Positions 33,563 through 41,448 of a stretch of 64,000 nucleotides of DNA are shown here, in pieces. A program made the translations under genes and the position numbers. The notes below the pieces were generated by a model. That model searched no databases, was not told the DNA's origin, and saw only the letters and a program-made list of their open reading frames with translations. The stretch is from an uncultured Blautia sp. (GTDB lineage: Bacteria; Bacillota; Clostridia; Lachnospirales; Lachnospiraceae): NCBI GenBank assembly GCA_900551075.1, contig URVB01000009.1, positions 44,618 to 108,617 on the forward strand. Direction: 5' to 3'. The stretch's first letter is position 1. Each line of letters begins with the position of its first letter.

Positions 33563-35395
33563 CTATGCTCCCTTTTTAGATTTGTCAGTATCAGTTGCAG
33601 CTTCTAAAGCTGCTTTTTCTTTTTCAGCACGTTCTTTCTCAGCTTTGCGTCGGTTGTAGGTTCGATTCCACGCACGCTTGCGACGTTTCCGTTCTTCTTC
33701 GGCTAATTCTTCCGGTGTCAGTTCAGGCATTGGAACATCCAGCTTGCCTACATATTTGAGATAAATGTCGATTTCCTGTGTGCGTTCCCCTGTTGACTTG
33801 TCAGCTTCGTGAACTTCAATTCTGTCTATAAATTCGTGAATCATTGGTGTGGTCAGTTCAGAAAAATCTGTGTACTTATGAACCAGTGCGATGAATTTAT
33901 CGACATTGGAAGCTTCTTCCTTTGCTGTGGCTAACTGCTCTCGGGCAGAAGTAAGGAATTCTTCTAATTCCGACTGCTCCTTTTCGTAATCAGCAGACAG
34001 CAATTCAAAACGCTTATCCGACAGCTTCCCGGATACATTATCTTCATAAATGCGTTTTATCAGATGATCGAGTTCAGTAACCCTCTTTTCAGATTTTGTA
34101 ATCTTTTTGGTGAGAGCCTTTGTATCTGATTCCTGCTTCAGAACATTGGATTTTCTAACCTTTTCCAGAAATTCTTCCTCATGTTCTTTGACATAGCTTG
34201 CCGTATATTGCAGTGTTGTCAAAATCAGGTCTCTGACCACATCTGTTCTTACGTGGTGCTGGGAGCATTTGTTTTCAAAATGTCCCTTTGCCTTGCTGTA
34301 AGTAGAGCAGGTGTAATTATTCTGGGCATTGGTATATTTACCAGTCGGATTCCCATCCTTATCCTTTTTTTCATAGCCTTTCGTGCGGTGGTTGAACATT
34401 TTGGCACCACAGTCTGCGCAAAACATGAGTCCGGTTAACGGATTTGCTTCGCCCTGTGCTATTGGGCGGTGCTTGGTCTCTCTGATTTTCTGAACCATAT
34501 ACCAGGTGTCTTCATCAACAATAGCTTCCTGTGTATCTCTGAATATCAGCCAGTCCTTCGGATTAGTATATTGGGAATGCTTGTCTTTATAGGATTCCTT
34601 GAACGTCCTAAAATTTACAGTGTGCCCCATATATTCCGGTTTTGATACAAGGTCTGTGATGGTGGTAGCAGTCCATGAATAAGGTCTTGTCATATCACAT
34701 TTACCTCTGCAAGTGCCGAGCCCTTGTTTTGCAAGATAGAAGGATGGACGTTCAACTTTTTCGTTTGTGAGTATTCTGGCAACCTGCATCGGTCCATTAC
34801 CTTCAATAATCAACTGGAAAATACGTCTTACCACAGCAGCGGCTTCTTCATCAATAAGCCAGTGGTTGTTATCTTCCGGGTCTTTTTTGTATCCGTAGAT
34901 GGCATTGGAAGTCAGATGCTTGCCCTCCATACCTTTGTTGCGCAGGACAGACTTGATTTTCCTGCTGGTATCACGCACATACCATTCATTCATAATGTTT
35001 AAGAATGGTGCAAATTCATTGGATTCAGAATGTGTGCTGTCAACACCATTGGAAATAGCAATAAAGCGGACACCCTTTTCACGGAATAGAACCTCCGTAT
35101 AAAAGCCTACTTCCAGATAATTTCTGCCGATTCGGCTCATATCTTTGACGATAACACATCCAATATTTCCTTCTTCAATGTCAGCAGTCAATCGCTTCCA
35201 ATCCGGTCTGTCAAAGTTTGTACCGCTATACCCATCATCGGTATAGTGAGCAAGGTTCGTAAACCCCTGTTCTTTGGCATACTTTTCAAGCATTTTCTTC
35301 TGGTTTACAATGCTGTTACTGTCTCCATTCAGTTCGTCATCTCGTGACAGTCTCTCATAAAGTGCTGTTATTCTATTGTTGTCCGGTCTCTTCAT
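33563..35395 (-). CDS. tnpX: Large serine recombinase (TnpX type)
   Basis: The 610-residue protein has the resolvase N-terminal domain with catalytic Ser in ALYERLSRDDE, plus VIVKDMSRIGRNYLEVGFYTE. A recombinase domain follows (GYKKDPEDNNHWLIDEEAAAVVRRIF), then a zinc ribbon with CADCGAKMF, and a long coiled coil (LIKRIYEDNVSGKLSDKRFELLSADYEKEQSEL) with a DUF4368-like C-terminus. Such enzymes excise and insert Tn4451-like elements without RNA or host factors. Its stop is only 70 bp from the left boundary, as expected for the enzyme of this element. Confidence 0.95.
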   Translation of the reverse strand: MKRPDNNRITALYERLSRDDELNGDSNSIVNQKKMLEKYAKEQGFTNLAHYTDDGYSGTNFDRPDWKRLTADIEEGNIGCVIVKDMSRIGRNYLEVGFYTEVLFREKGVRFIAISNGVDSTHSESNEFAPFLNIMNEWYVRDTSRKIKSVLRNKGMEGKHLTSNAIYGYKKDPEDNNHWLIDEEAAAVVRRIFQLIIEGNGPMQVARILTNEKVERPSFYLAKQGLGTCRGKCDMTRPYSWTATTITDLVSKPEYMGHTVNFRTFKESYKDKHSQYTNPKDWLIFRDTQEAIVDEDTWYMVQKIRETKHRPIAQGEANPLTGLMFCADCGAKMFNHRTKGYEKKDKDGNPTGKYTNAQNNYTCSTYSKAKGHFENKCSQHHVRTDVVRDLILTTLQYTASYVKEHEEEFLEKVRKSNVLKQESDTKALTKKITKSEKRVTELDHLIKRIYEDNVSGKLSDKRFELLSADYEKEQSELEEFLTSAREQLATAKEEASNVDKFIALVHKYTDFSELTTPMIHEFIDRIEVHEADKSTGERTQEIDIYLKYVGKLDVPMPELTPEELAEEERKRRKRAWNRTYNRRKAEKERAEKEKAALEAATDTDKSKKGA

Positions 35396-35523
35396 AAAAT
35401 CTCCTTTCCGAGGTATCCATACCTCTGTGACCGGGCATCTATGGATGAATTTATTCTATCATAGATACAGGGTCACTGCTATATAATCTTGTGATTGGGG
35501 AACAGATTTTCTAAAAATGACCA

Positions 35524-35553
35524 TAAAAATGACAGGGTATGTAACCCTGTCAT
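35524..35553 (-). terminator. Terminator of the erythromycin esterase-like gene
   Basis: ATGACAGGG (35529-35537) and CCCTGTCAT (35545-35553) form a perfect 9-bp stem with a 7-nt loop. On the minus strand it is followed by a T-run. It lies 120 bp past the esterase stop. Confidence 0.75.
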
Positions 35554-35671
35554 AAAGTCAGAAATTGTTCCTTCACTTATAGGAGAAATTTGAGGGGATA
35601 AGCGGAACTGTTTTTTTAATAATAGAATGTTAAATGTTTACGACAAACTGGGATTTTGCTTTGCATAATTT

Positions 35672-36919
35672 TCATTTAACTATTTTTGTGGGATTCGCTT
35701 CCGTTACAAATATCATGCTATCGTAAAGTACCGCAGGAGGTTGAAACATTCGATAACTGGGAGGAAGAAGTCGCATAATGATTGAGTAGCTTTCTCCAAG
35801 TGTTCCCATATAGGTATATTCAGCAGCTTGCCTACCCAGTTCGGAATTTTCCGGGACTTTAGCAAAATCCAACCAACAAATATCAAATCCCGCCAGTTTT
35901 GCCGCCTTTGCTAACGGGTCATGGGAATAAAACACCTGAGTTGTACGCTTTTCAGGAGAACGGGTCGGCATATTGCAACGAGTTTTATAAAAATCGGTAC
36001 CAATAACATAGTAACCATTTGCTGAGTCACTGGAGAGAAGTTTACCCATCGAATCAAAACTACCCCATTTTGCGACATGGCTGTTGTGACCTGTCACAAA
36101 GATTTTTTCATGCCCGTTTTGCCGCTCCTGCTGTAAAATCCAAAGTACATTTTCTGCCATAAATTGATCTCTTAACATACCACCATCAGAATTTGTCAGC
36201 GTTTGAAACTCAGAATGCTGCATTAAAACATCTATATAGTGAATCGCTTTTTCCGAAGCACTCTTGCTTTCTAATTCTTCCTTCACTTGTGTAAGGATTT
36301 CAGTTCTGGTAAATGAATCATATTCACTGTTCCAGTTTTCACCTTCCACAAGTTTCTGCAAGTTTGTTGTGTCCACTTCCTGTTCTTTGCAGGCTTCTTC
36401 TAAGAACTTCATGCTGTAAGAAATCCTCTGCATATCAAAACCGTAAAAGCGAAGGTCTTCTCCTTCCGATGCGCTTTCATTGTATTGGCGCATATAGGAA
36501 ATGAGTTCTGCCATCTCTTCCGTTCGATAAATGGCAAATCCAATCGCTGCGGCTGCTTCTTGTGCTGTGCCCTCACCGCCGTGTATATATCGATTTACCT
36601 GTTCACAACCGCCGTAGTCACCTTCAAGGGCAAATGCCCTAACACCATTGTTTTCTACCATCTGCTTAAACACTTTCAACTTCAACTGCTGAAATTCTGC
36701 ATTTCCGTGAGTGGCTTCTCCTAATGCAATTATTTTTGCACTTTCAGGCACAGTAATATTTTCCACCGGTTCAGCATAAGCCAAAAACTCTTCCGGATTC
36801 ACGCTTTCTCCTGTGCCGAAACCTCCAAAACGCATAAATACAAGTGCTGCTAAAGCCATTGCACCTAATAATCCAAAAACGATATATCTTATCTTAAACC
36901 TTCTTGTCTTTTTCTTCAT
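35672..36919 (-). CDS. Erythromycin esterase family protein (membrane-anchored)
   Basis: The start at 36919 (MKKKTRRFKIRY) has AAAGGG 9 nt upstream and gives 415 residues. A single hydrophobic helix at about 12-30 anchors it. The PF05139-type domain shows IIALGEATHGNAEFQQLK, FALEGDYGGCEQVNRYI, LRFYGFDMQRI and FVTGHNSHVAKWG. EreA/EreB enzymes open macrolide lactones, but the family is broad, and a membrane-anchored member may have another substrate. It is adjacent to a membrane-linked XRE regulator that may control it. Resistance is a possibility, not shown. Confidence 0.82.
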   Translation of the reverse strand: MKKKTRRFKIRYIVFGLLGAMALAALVFMRFGGFGTGESVNPEEFLAYAEPVENITVPESAKIIALGEATHGNAEFQQLKLKVFKQMVENNGVRAFALEGDYGGCEQVNRYIHGGEGTAQEAAAAIGFAIYRTEEMAELISYMRQYNESASEGEDLRFYGFDMQRISYSMKFLEEACKEQEVDTTNLQKLVEGENWNSEYDSFTRTEILTQVKEELESKSASEKAIHYIDVLMQHSEFQTLTNSDGGMLRDQFMAENVLWILQQERQNGHEKIFVTGHNSHVAKWGSFDSMGKLLSSDSANGYYVIGTDFYKTRCNMPTRSPEKRTTQVFYSHDPLAKAAKLAGFDICWLDFAKVPENSELGRQAAEYTYMGTLGESYSIIMRLLPPSYRMFQPPAVLYDSMIFVTEANPTKIVK

Positions 36920-36970
36920 ATCTGATAACCCTTTACTTTGAATCATTTGTCTTACGTCCGCTTTTCATGC

Positions 36971-37330
36971 TTATTGTACTTCACGCAATAGCTCTTCTAC
37001 CGTTGTATTGAACAATTTTGCAAGTGTAATCAAATTGGAAGTGCTTGGGTCGGATGCTCCGGTTTCCCATTTAGAGACAGCCTGCCTGCTTACACCGATA
37101 GACTCTGCAACAAACTCCTGCGTCATCTTACATTCTTCACGATGCTGCTTCAAAACCTCACCAAGAGATTTCTTGATAATGGACTTTTCTTTTCTAACAT
37201 CACCAGATTTGATGTATCTAATCAATGCTTTTATGAGGAAGATTCCCACAGTGATAAATGTCGCTATCACCGCCAATCCGATTAGAAGTACAACACCAAA
37301 TACAAGGACTCCTAAAAAATCATATTTCAT
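36971..37330 (-). CDS. Membrane-anchored XRE-type regulator
   Basis: This 119-residue protein has an unusual order: a hydrophobic N-terminal segment (about 5-38, VLVFGVVLLIGLAVIATF), then a basic linker and a C-terminal XRE helix-turn-helix (ECKMTQEFVAESIGVSRQAVSKWETGASDPSTSNLITLAKLFN). The DNA-binding domain would be tethered to the membrane. It lies 50 bp upstream of the esterase-like gene in the same direction, so both may be one operon in which the regulator senses an envelope signal. Confidence 0.8.
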   Translation of the reverse strand: MKYDFLGVLVFGVVLLIGLAVIATFITVGIFLIKALIRYIKSGDVRKEKSIIKKSLGEVLKQHREECKMTQEFVAESIGVSRQAVSKWETGASDPSTSNLITLAKLFNTTVEELLREVQ

Positions 37331-37609
37331 TTAATCACCTCTTTTCGTGACTTCATGATAGCAGAATATCATGGTTGCTACCACCAACTATCACGATATT
37401 TCTTTGGTTGCGATTGGTTGCGGAAGTAAAAAAGCACCTTTTGATAAGAAAAAGACATATAAATACACCAGTAGTCTAAACAACAAATTCTAATTTTCTT
37501 TATTGTAGCACTGTTTAAAAAGTGATACAACATACAAGAAGGACAGGGCTCAATAAATGTCCTGTCCATATCGTTACGCTATGAATGTATCAGTTGTCAG
37601 GGCTTAAGC

Positions 37610-38542
37610 CTATCCGCAAATACAGTTCATAATCACGCTTATCATCATTTCTTTTTCATCTGGTTTTGATTCTGCAATCATAATCGTCAGTGCCACAAGT
37701 GTATGATCGTCAATCAGCTTGTTTCCATCAGCAAACAGGATGCCATTTTTATCAAGGAAATACAGAAACATTGTTGCTGCGATTCGTTTGTTGCCATCGG
37801 AAAAGCTGTGATTCTTTGTTATAAAATACAAAAGATTTGCAGCCTTTTCTTCCAGTGTCTGGTAAATATCCTGACCCGCAAAGCTCTGGTAGATATTGCC
37901 GATGCTGCCCTTAAAGGAATCATCCTTTTCATTTCCAAATAAATCGGAATCAGACGAAAATTTCATACTATCAATGACTTGTCTGCATTCTTCGTATGAT
38001 AATATATAGACTGCCTTGTTTCCGTCCGGTCGTTTCATTGTCTGGTGGTCATAATCATCCAGTAAGTCCAAGGCAAGACTGTATTTTTCGATTACCGAAA
38101 GTACCTGTTTAGCATCCAGACTGTTTTCTGTCCGCTTCATAATCCGTATCACCTCACCGAGTTGGTTCATACGGTTAGCATTCACAGCATATCCCTGAAT
38201 TATGTATTGCTTCAGGATGGAGTTTGCCCATTTTCGAAACTGGACACCCCGTGTGGATTTTACACGATAACCAACGGAGATAATCATATCAAGATTATAG
38301 TGTTCGATATTTCTTTCTACCTCACGTCCACCTTCCATTTGAACTGTCGCAAAATTTGCGACAGTTGAGTTATCAAGCTCTTCTTTTAGGGCATTGTTAA
38401 TATGTTTACCAATGGTTTTTACATCACGGTCAAAAAGCTCTGCCATTTGATTTCGTGTAAGCCATACTGTTTCCTGCTCCCACGAAACAGGTACATTCAG
38501 TTCTAATGTCCCATCTTTAAATGTAATCAACTCATTTTTCAT
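37610..38542 (-). CDS. RhuM-type protein with C-terminal Fic/Doc domain
   Basis: ATG 38542 with GGAG at 8 nt gives 310 residues. The N-terminal two-thirds match the RhuM virulence-protein family (WLTRNQMAELFDRDVKTIGKHINNAL, STVANFATVQMEGGREVERNIEHYNLDMIISVGYRVKS). The C-terminus is a Fic/Doc fold with the active motif HSFSDGNKRIAATMF, here HxFxDGNKR as in AMP-transferases. Fic proteins modify targets with nucleotide groups and Doc toxins phosphorylate EF-Tu. No antitoxin motif is obvious next to it. Confidence 0.88.
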   Translation of the reverse strand: MKNELITFKDGTLELNVPVSWEQETVWLTRNQMAELFDRDVKTIGKHINNALKEELDNSTVANFATVQMEGGREVERNIEHYNLDMIISVGYRVKSTRGVQFRKWANSILKQYIIQGYAVNANRMNQLGEVIRIMKRTENSLDAKQVLSVIEKYSLALDLLDDYDHQTMKRPDGNKAVYILSYEECRQVIDSMKFSSDSDLFGNEKDDSFKGSIGNIYQSFAGQDIYQTLEEKAANLLYFITKNHSFSDGNKRIAATMFLYFLDKNGILFADGNKLIDDHTLVALTIMIAESKPDEKEMMISVIMNCICG

Positions 38543-38587
38543 TTGGTCATCTCCATTTCGTTTATAGCTTGTCAAATAAGAATCTGT

Positions 38588-39490
38588 TTATTCCTCATCC
38601 TTTTTCGCCCGACACTTATATACATTATGCTGATTTTTACATTGCGGAGAACAGAACTGCACATTGGAGCGGCTGGCTACAAATATCTTTCCACAGTGCT
38701 TGCACAGTTTCAGCGTAGAGTTTTCATCCGTTATCATAAAGGAAAACATCATCTGAATGGCGAGCATCAGGGAATGAAAATCCCAGACAATGGTGGGCTT
38801 ATCCAAAAGTTCTATGTGGTAGGTCGGTGCAATGCCGCCAAAACATTCCATTCCTTTTCGGTACACATTCCGTTCGGCTTCCTCCAACGCATCATAATCC
38901 TGATAATACAGAAAGCTGGTAACAAAGGTAAAAGCCCAGTCAGAGAATACCGTGGTAATCCATTCATAGCTTTCAGCATATTCCTTTTGAAAGCTCATAA
39001 GCACTGCTTGTGGCTTATCTTGTAAAGTCATAATTACCGCAAACATTTCCCGGCTATCTGTATTCCACGTAGATTCCCGACCTTTTTTTACAAAAGAGAT
39101 TTTATCAAAAGGAAAGAAGTAGGCGAGGTAATCTTCCGTAGAAAGCGTTTCTTGTTTGATGAAATGATTTTTTGGAAGATACACCGCATCATAGGTGATA
39201 AATTCCGGTGTGGTTGGAAGTGCGGTCATCAGTCCCAGAAGACCAAAACGTTGTGCAAAACACTGAATCCTTTGTTTCAATTCTTCCATAGAAGCTTTTT
39301 TCTGCATAACATCAAGACCAATTCCAAGAGCGGTCAGTACCAACTCCTCATACTCCTTGATGGGATTGTAAAGTGACATCACGGCATCTTTTGCCGGAGT
39401 AAGGTACAAAACGCCGTCAGTCGATTCTTTCCATTCATATTTATCATAACGTACCCAGTGAGCACTGGTGTGTTTAAAAATGTTATCCAT
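38588..39490 (-). CDS. DUF6076-like protein with C-terminal zinc finger
   Basis: The 300-residue protein ends in CKHCGKIFVASRSNVQFCSPQCKNQHNVYK, a CxxC...CxxxC zinc-binding module like that of CGNR-type or DUF6076 proteins. The rest is mixed helix and strand without a motif that I recognise. It lies 46 bp upstream of the RhuM-Fic start in the same direction and could be co-transcribed. A nucleic-acid binding role is inferred only from the zinc module. Confidence 0.6.
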   Translation of the reverse strand: MDNIFKHTSAHWVRYDKYEWKESTDGVLYLTPAKDAVMSLYNPIKEYEELVLTALGIGLDVMQKKASMEELKQRIQCFAQRFGLLGLMTALPTTPEFITYDAVYLPKNHFIKQETLSTEDYLAYFFPFDKISFVKKGRESTWNTDSREMFAVIMTLQDKPQAVLMSFQKEYAESYEWITTVFSDWAFTFVTSFLYYQDYDALEEAERNVYRKGMECFGGIAPTYHIELLDKPTIVWDFHSLMLAIQMMFSFMITDENSTLKLCKHCGKIFVASRSNVQFCSPQCKNQHNVYKCRAKKDEE

Positions 39491-39580
39491 ATTTCTGATA
39501 CCTCTGTTTCGTCATAAATGTCTATTTTTATTGTGAGTAATTGCTATAAACAAAATTCGATTACATGGCAATCATATCAT

Positions 39581-40327
39581 CTATCCATCCGTACTGCAAT
39601 GTCTTTCTAAAAAGTTTCGTTCTTTCAGAGTTGTTGACAGTCCGTTATCACATTTATACTGCAAAACCGGAATCAGTTTTTTATGAATCTTCCTTAAAAT
39701 GGTTGCTCTCACCTTGCGGATATTCCGGTCAGACTGCTCATACATTTTCGCAAGACAGCATGTACTGTAATCCCTGATATATAAAAAATAGAAAAGTGCT
39801 TTGTGCTTTTCACTCAATTCATTTAGTATCTGTGAAATGCTGCTGTCGCATACAAGCTCCTGTAGTTCATAAGGACAGTCAAATATTACATCTAAAAATT
39901 CACCCTTCATCATTTGCTGCCAGTACACGCTTTGGATGGGTGCCGGAATAACAATCTCGTCCGGAGACATATTGTACTCAAACGGAACTTCTGCATCATC
40001 TCTGCAGACCTCGTGATAACGCTCACGCCTTTCACGGTTTTTGTCCTCTTTATCCCATGCGTCAATGACATCTTCAAAATCTCCCTGTGTTCTGGCAGCA
40101 GCTTCCATTCTTGCAATGGCAGCTTTTCGCAGGTCTCTTTTTAATATCAGCCGTTCGGCAACCTCAGGTTCTGCCTGTTCCAGTAAATCCTCTTCCGGGA
40201 TGACAGCATCTTCTTTAGTTTCCTCTTCCAGTGAAATCGTCCATTTATAATGTTCTTCTTTTTCTATCGTATCATCTGATTCCAAATTATCCGAATCATC
40301 AAAATAAAAATCTTCTCTGCTCTCCAT
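39581..40327 (-). CDS. Sigma-factor-like protein of the nested element
   Basis: The preferred start is ATG 40327 (MESREDFYF), with AAAGGA at 7 nt, giving 248 residues. The first 60 residues are very acidic. The C-terminal part (LSEKHKALFYFLYIRDYSTCCLAKMYEQSDRNIRKVRATILRKIHKKL) has the pattern of sigma region 4, a helix-turn-helix. A clear region 2 is not seen. Comparable proteins occur in other Tn4451-like elements. It may direct transcription of element genes, but that is inference. Confidence 0.6.
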   Translation of the reverse strand: MESREDFYFDDSDNLESDDTIEKEEHYKWTISLEEETKEDAVIPEEDLLEQAEPEVAERLILKRDLRKAAIARMEAAARTQGDFEDVIDAWDKEDKNRERRERYHEVCRDDAEVPFEYNMSPDEIVIPAPIQSVYWQQMMKGEFLDVIFDCPYELQELVCDSSISQILNELSEKHKALFYFLYIRDYSTCCLAKMYEQSDRNIRKVRATILRKIHKKLIPVLQYKCDNGLSTTLKERNFLERHCSTDG

Positions 40328-40456
40328 ATAAAAATCCTTTTTCAAAAAATCTTTTCAAAACAGTTCCGTTTTGCATCGGAATTTTCTCCTTTAGGTGAAG
40401 AGGTAATTGTTTTAATCGAAACAGATTACTCGAATTCAAGAAAGGAGAAAACAAAA

Positions 40457-40516
40457 ATGAAAAAAGGAATGATTCACATTTCCATTCGTGCCCCAACTGC
40501 TATGTATTCATTATAG
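40457..40516 (+). CDS. 19-residue peptide upstream of tnpW
   Basis: AAAGGAG at 40441-40447 lies 9 nt before ATG 40457, which opens a 19-codon frame (MKKGMIHISIRAPTAMYSL, TAG at 40514-40516). The ribosome site is as good as those of the neighbouring genes. It may be a leader peptide that couples translation to expression of tnpW and the mobilization genes. No family is known to me. Confidence 0.45.
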   Translation: MKKGMIHISIRAPTAMYSL

Positions 40517-40566
40517 CAAACAAGTGTTCGATTATCAATTATTTATTGAAGGAATGGAGGGTTTTT

Positions 40567-40761
40567 ATGGAGAAGAAACAGAAGGGACAAAAGTGTACCA
40601 GTACTTTTACAAAAAGAATTGGAAACACCACCTATCGTGTCAATGTGCATTTCGCAGAAGACGCAACGGATACCGTAGAGGATAAGCTGCTACACCTGAT
40701 GGGTACGGTGGCACTTACAGACGAAATTTCATCAGCTACTGATGAAGCAGAAGCAGTTTAA
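40567..40761 (+). CDS. tnpW: Transposon-encoded protein TnpW
   Basis: The 64-residue product from ATG 40567 (GGAGGG at 5 nt) contains TSTFTKRIGNTTYRVNVHFAEDATDTVEDKLLHLM, the typical sequence of TnpW proteins in Tn4451-like and related clostridial elements. Its biochemical role is not established. It begins the plus-strand mobilization cluster. Confidence 0.85.
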   Translation: MEKKQKGQKCTSTFTKRIGNTTYRVNVHFAEDATDTVEDKLLHLMGTVALTDEISSATDEAEAV

Positions 40762-40777
40762 AAGGAGGAACAATCTT

Positions 40778-41107
40778 ATGGCTAGAACACAGAGAAGTAT
40801 TGCGGAACGCATTTCTGAAAAGGAAATACAGTATGAGCAGGTAATGGAAAAGGCGAAACAGTATCAGGCGCAGATGAAGCGGCTCAAACAGCAGCAAAAA
40901 GCAGAGGAACGCAAGAAACGTACCCATCTGCTGTGCCAGATTGGAGGAACCGTGGAAAAGGTACTGGAACGACCGCTGGTGGAGGAAGATGTGATGCGTC
41001 TTTTGAATTTCCTAAATCAGCAGGAACGAAATGGAAAATACTTTACCAGAGCAATGGAAAAGTGCCCGGATACGGGCAGTGAAACAGAAGGAACTGAGAA
41101 TGAATAA
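40778..41107 (+). CDS. MobC-like (DUF3847) relaxosome protein of the nested element
   Basis: ATG 40778 has AAGGAGG at 9 nt; 109 residues. It is a basic coiled coil (ISEKEIQYEQVMEKAKQYQAQMKRLKQQQKAEERKKR) followed by HLLCQIGGTVEKVLERPLVEEDVMRLLNFLNQQE, typical of the DUF3847 proteins encoded before MobL-type relaxases. It probably assists nicking at oriT, which is likely to be the hairpin-rich gap just downstream. Confidence 0.78.
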   Translation: MARTQRSIAERISEKEIQYEQVMEKAKQYQAQMKRLKQQQKAEERKKRTHLLCQIGGTVEKVLERPLVEEDVMRLLNFLNQQERNGKYFTRAMEKCPDTGSETEGTENE

Positions 41108-41192
41108 CGCAGTATCTTCTTTTTATATGTTGGGAGTTGCAGAGGCAGAAAGGCTTTTGCAATTCCCTTTTCTCGTTAGAGAGAAGGGCGCA

Positions 41193-41241
41193 CTTATAGA
41201 CAGGCAGAGCCTGTCTTGTATAAGTTTGCCACAGGTGGCAA
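41193..41241. other. Candidate oriT region of the nested element
   Basis: The 340-bp gap between the MobC-like and MobL genes (41108-41448) contains a long hairpin, CTTATA-G-ACAGGC-AGA-GCCTGT-CTTG-TATAAG (41193-41224), directly followed by TTGCCAC-AG-GTGGCAA (41226-41241). Position and structure fit oriT of MobQ/MobL systems. The nick site was not identified. Confidence 0.5.
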
Positions 41242-41448
41242 CCGGTCTGCGCTTTGCTTGCCGGGCTCGTTCCGTCGGCGGGGCTTTCAGCCAGACCAAG
41301 TTGTGTACTTGGATGACAGCAACTTGTGCAGTTGCATCGCACTCTTCGCAGAGAGCGGTCTTGCAGACGGCTATGTGCCGGATACGGCAAAATGGTAAAG
41401 CAAAACCCACCTATGCGGTTTTTCAATATCATACGGGGAGGTGGTACG

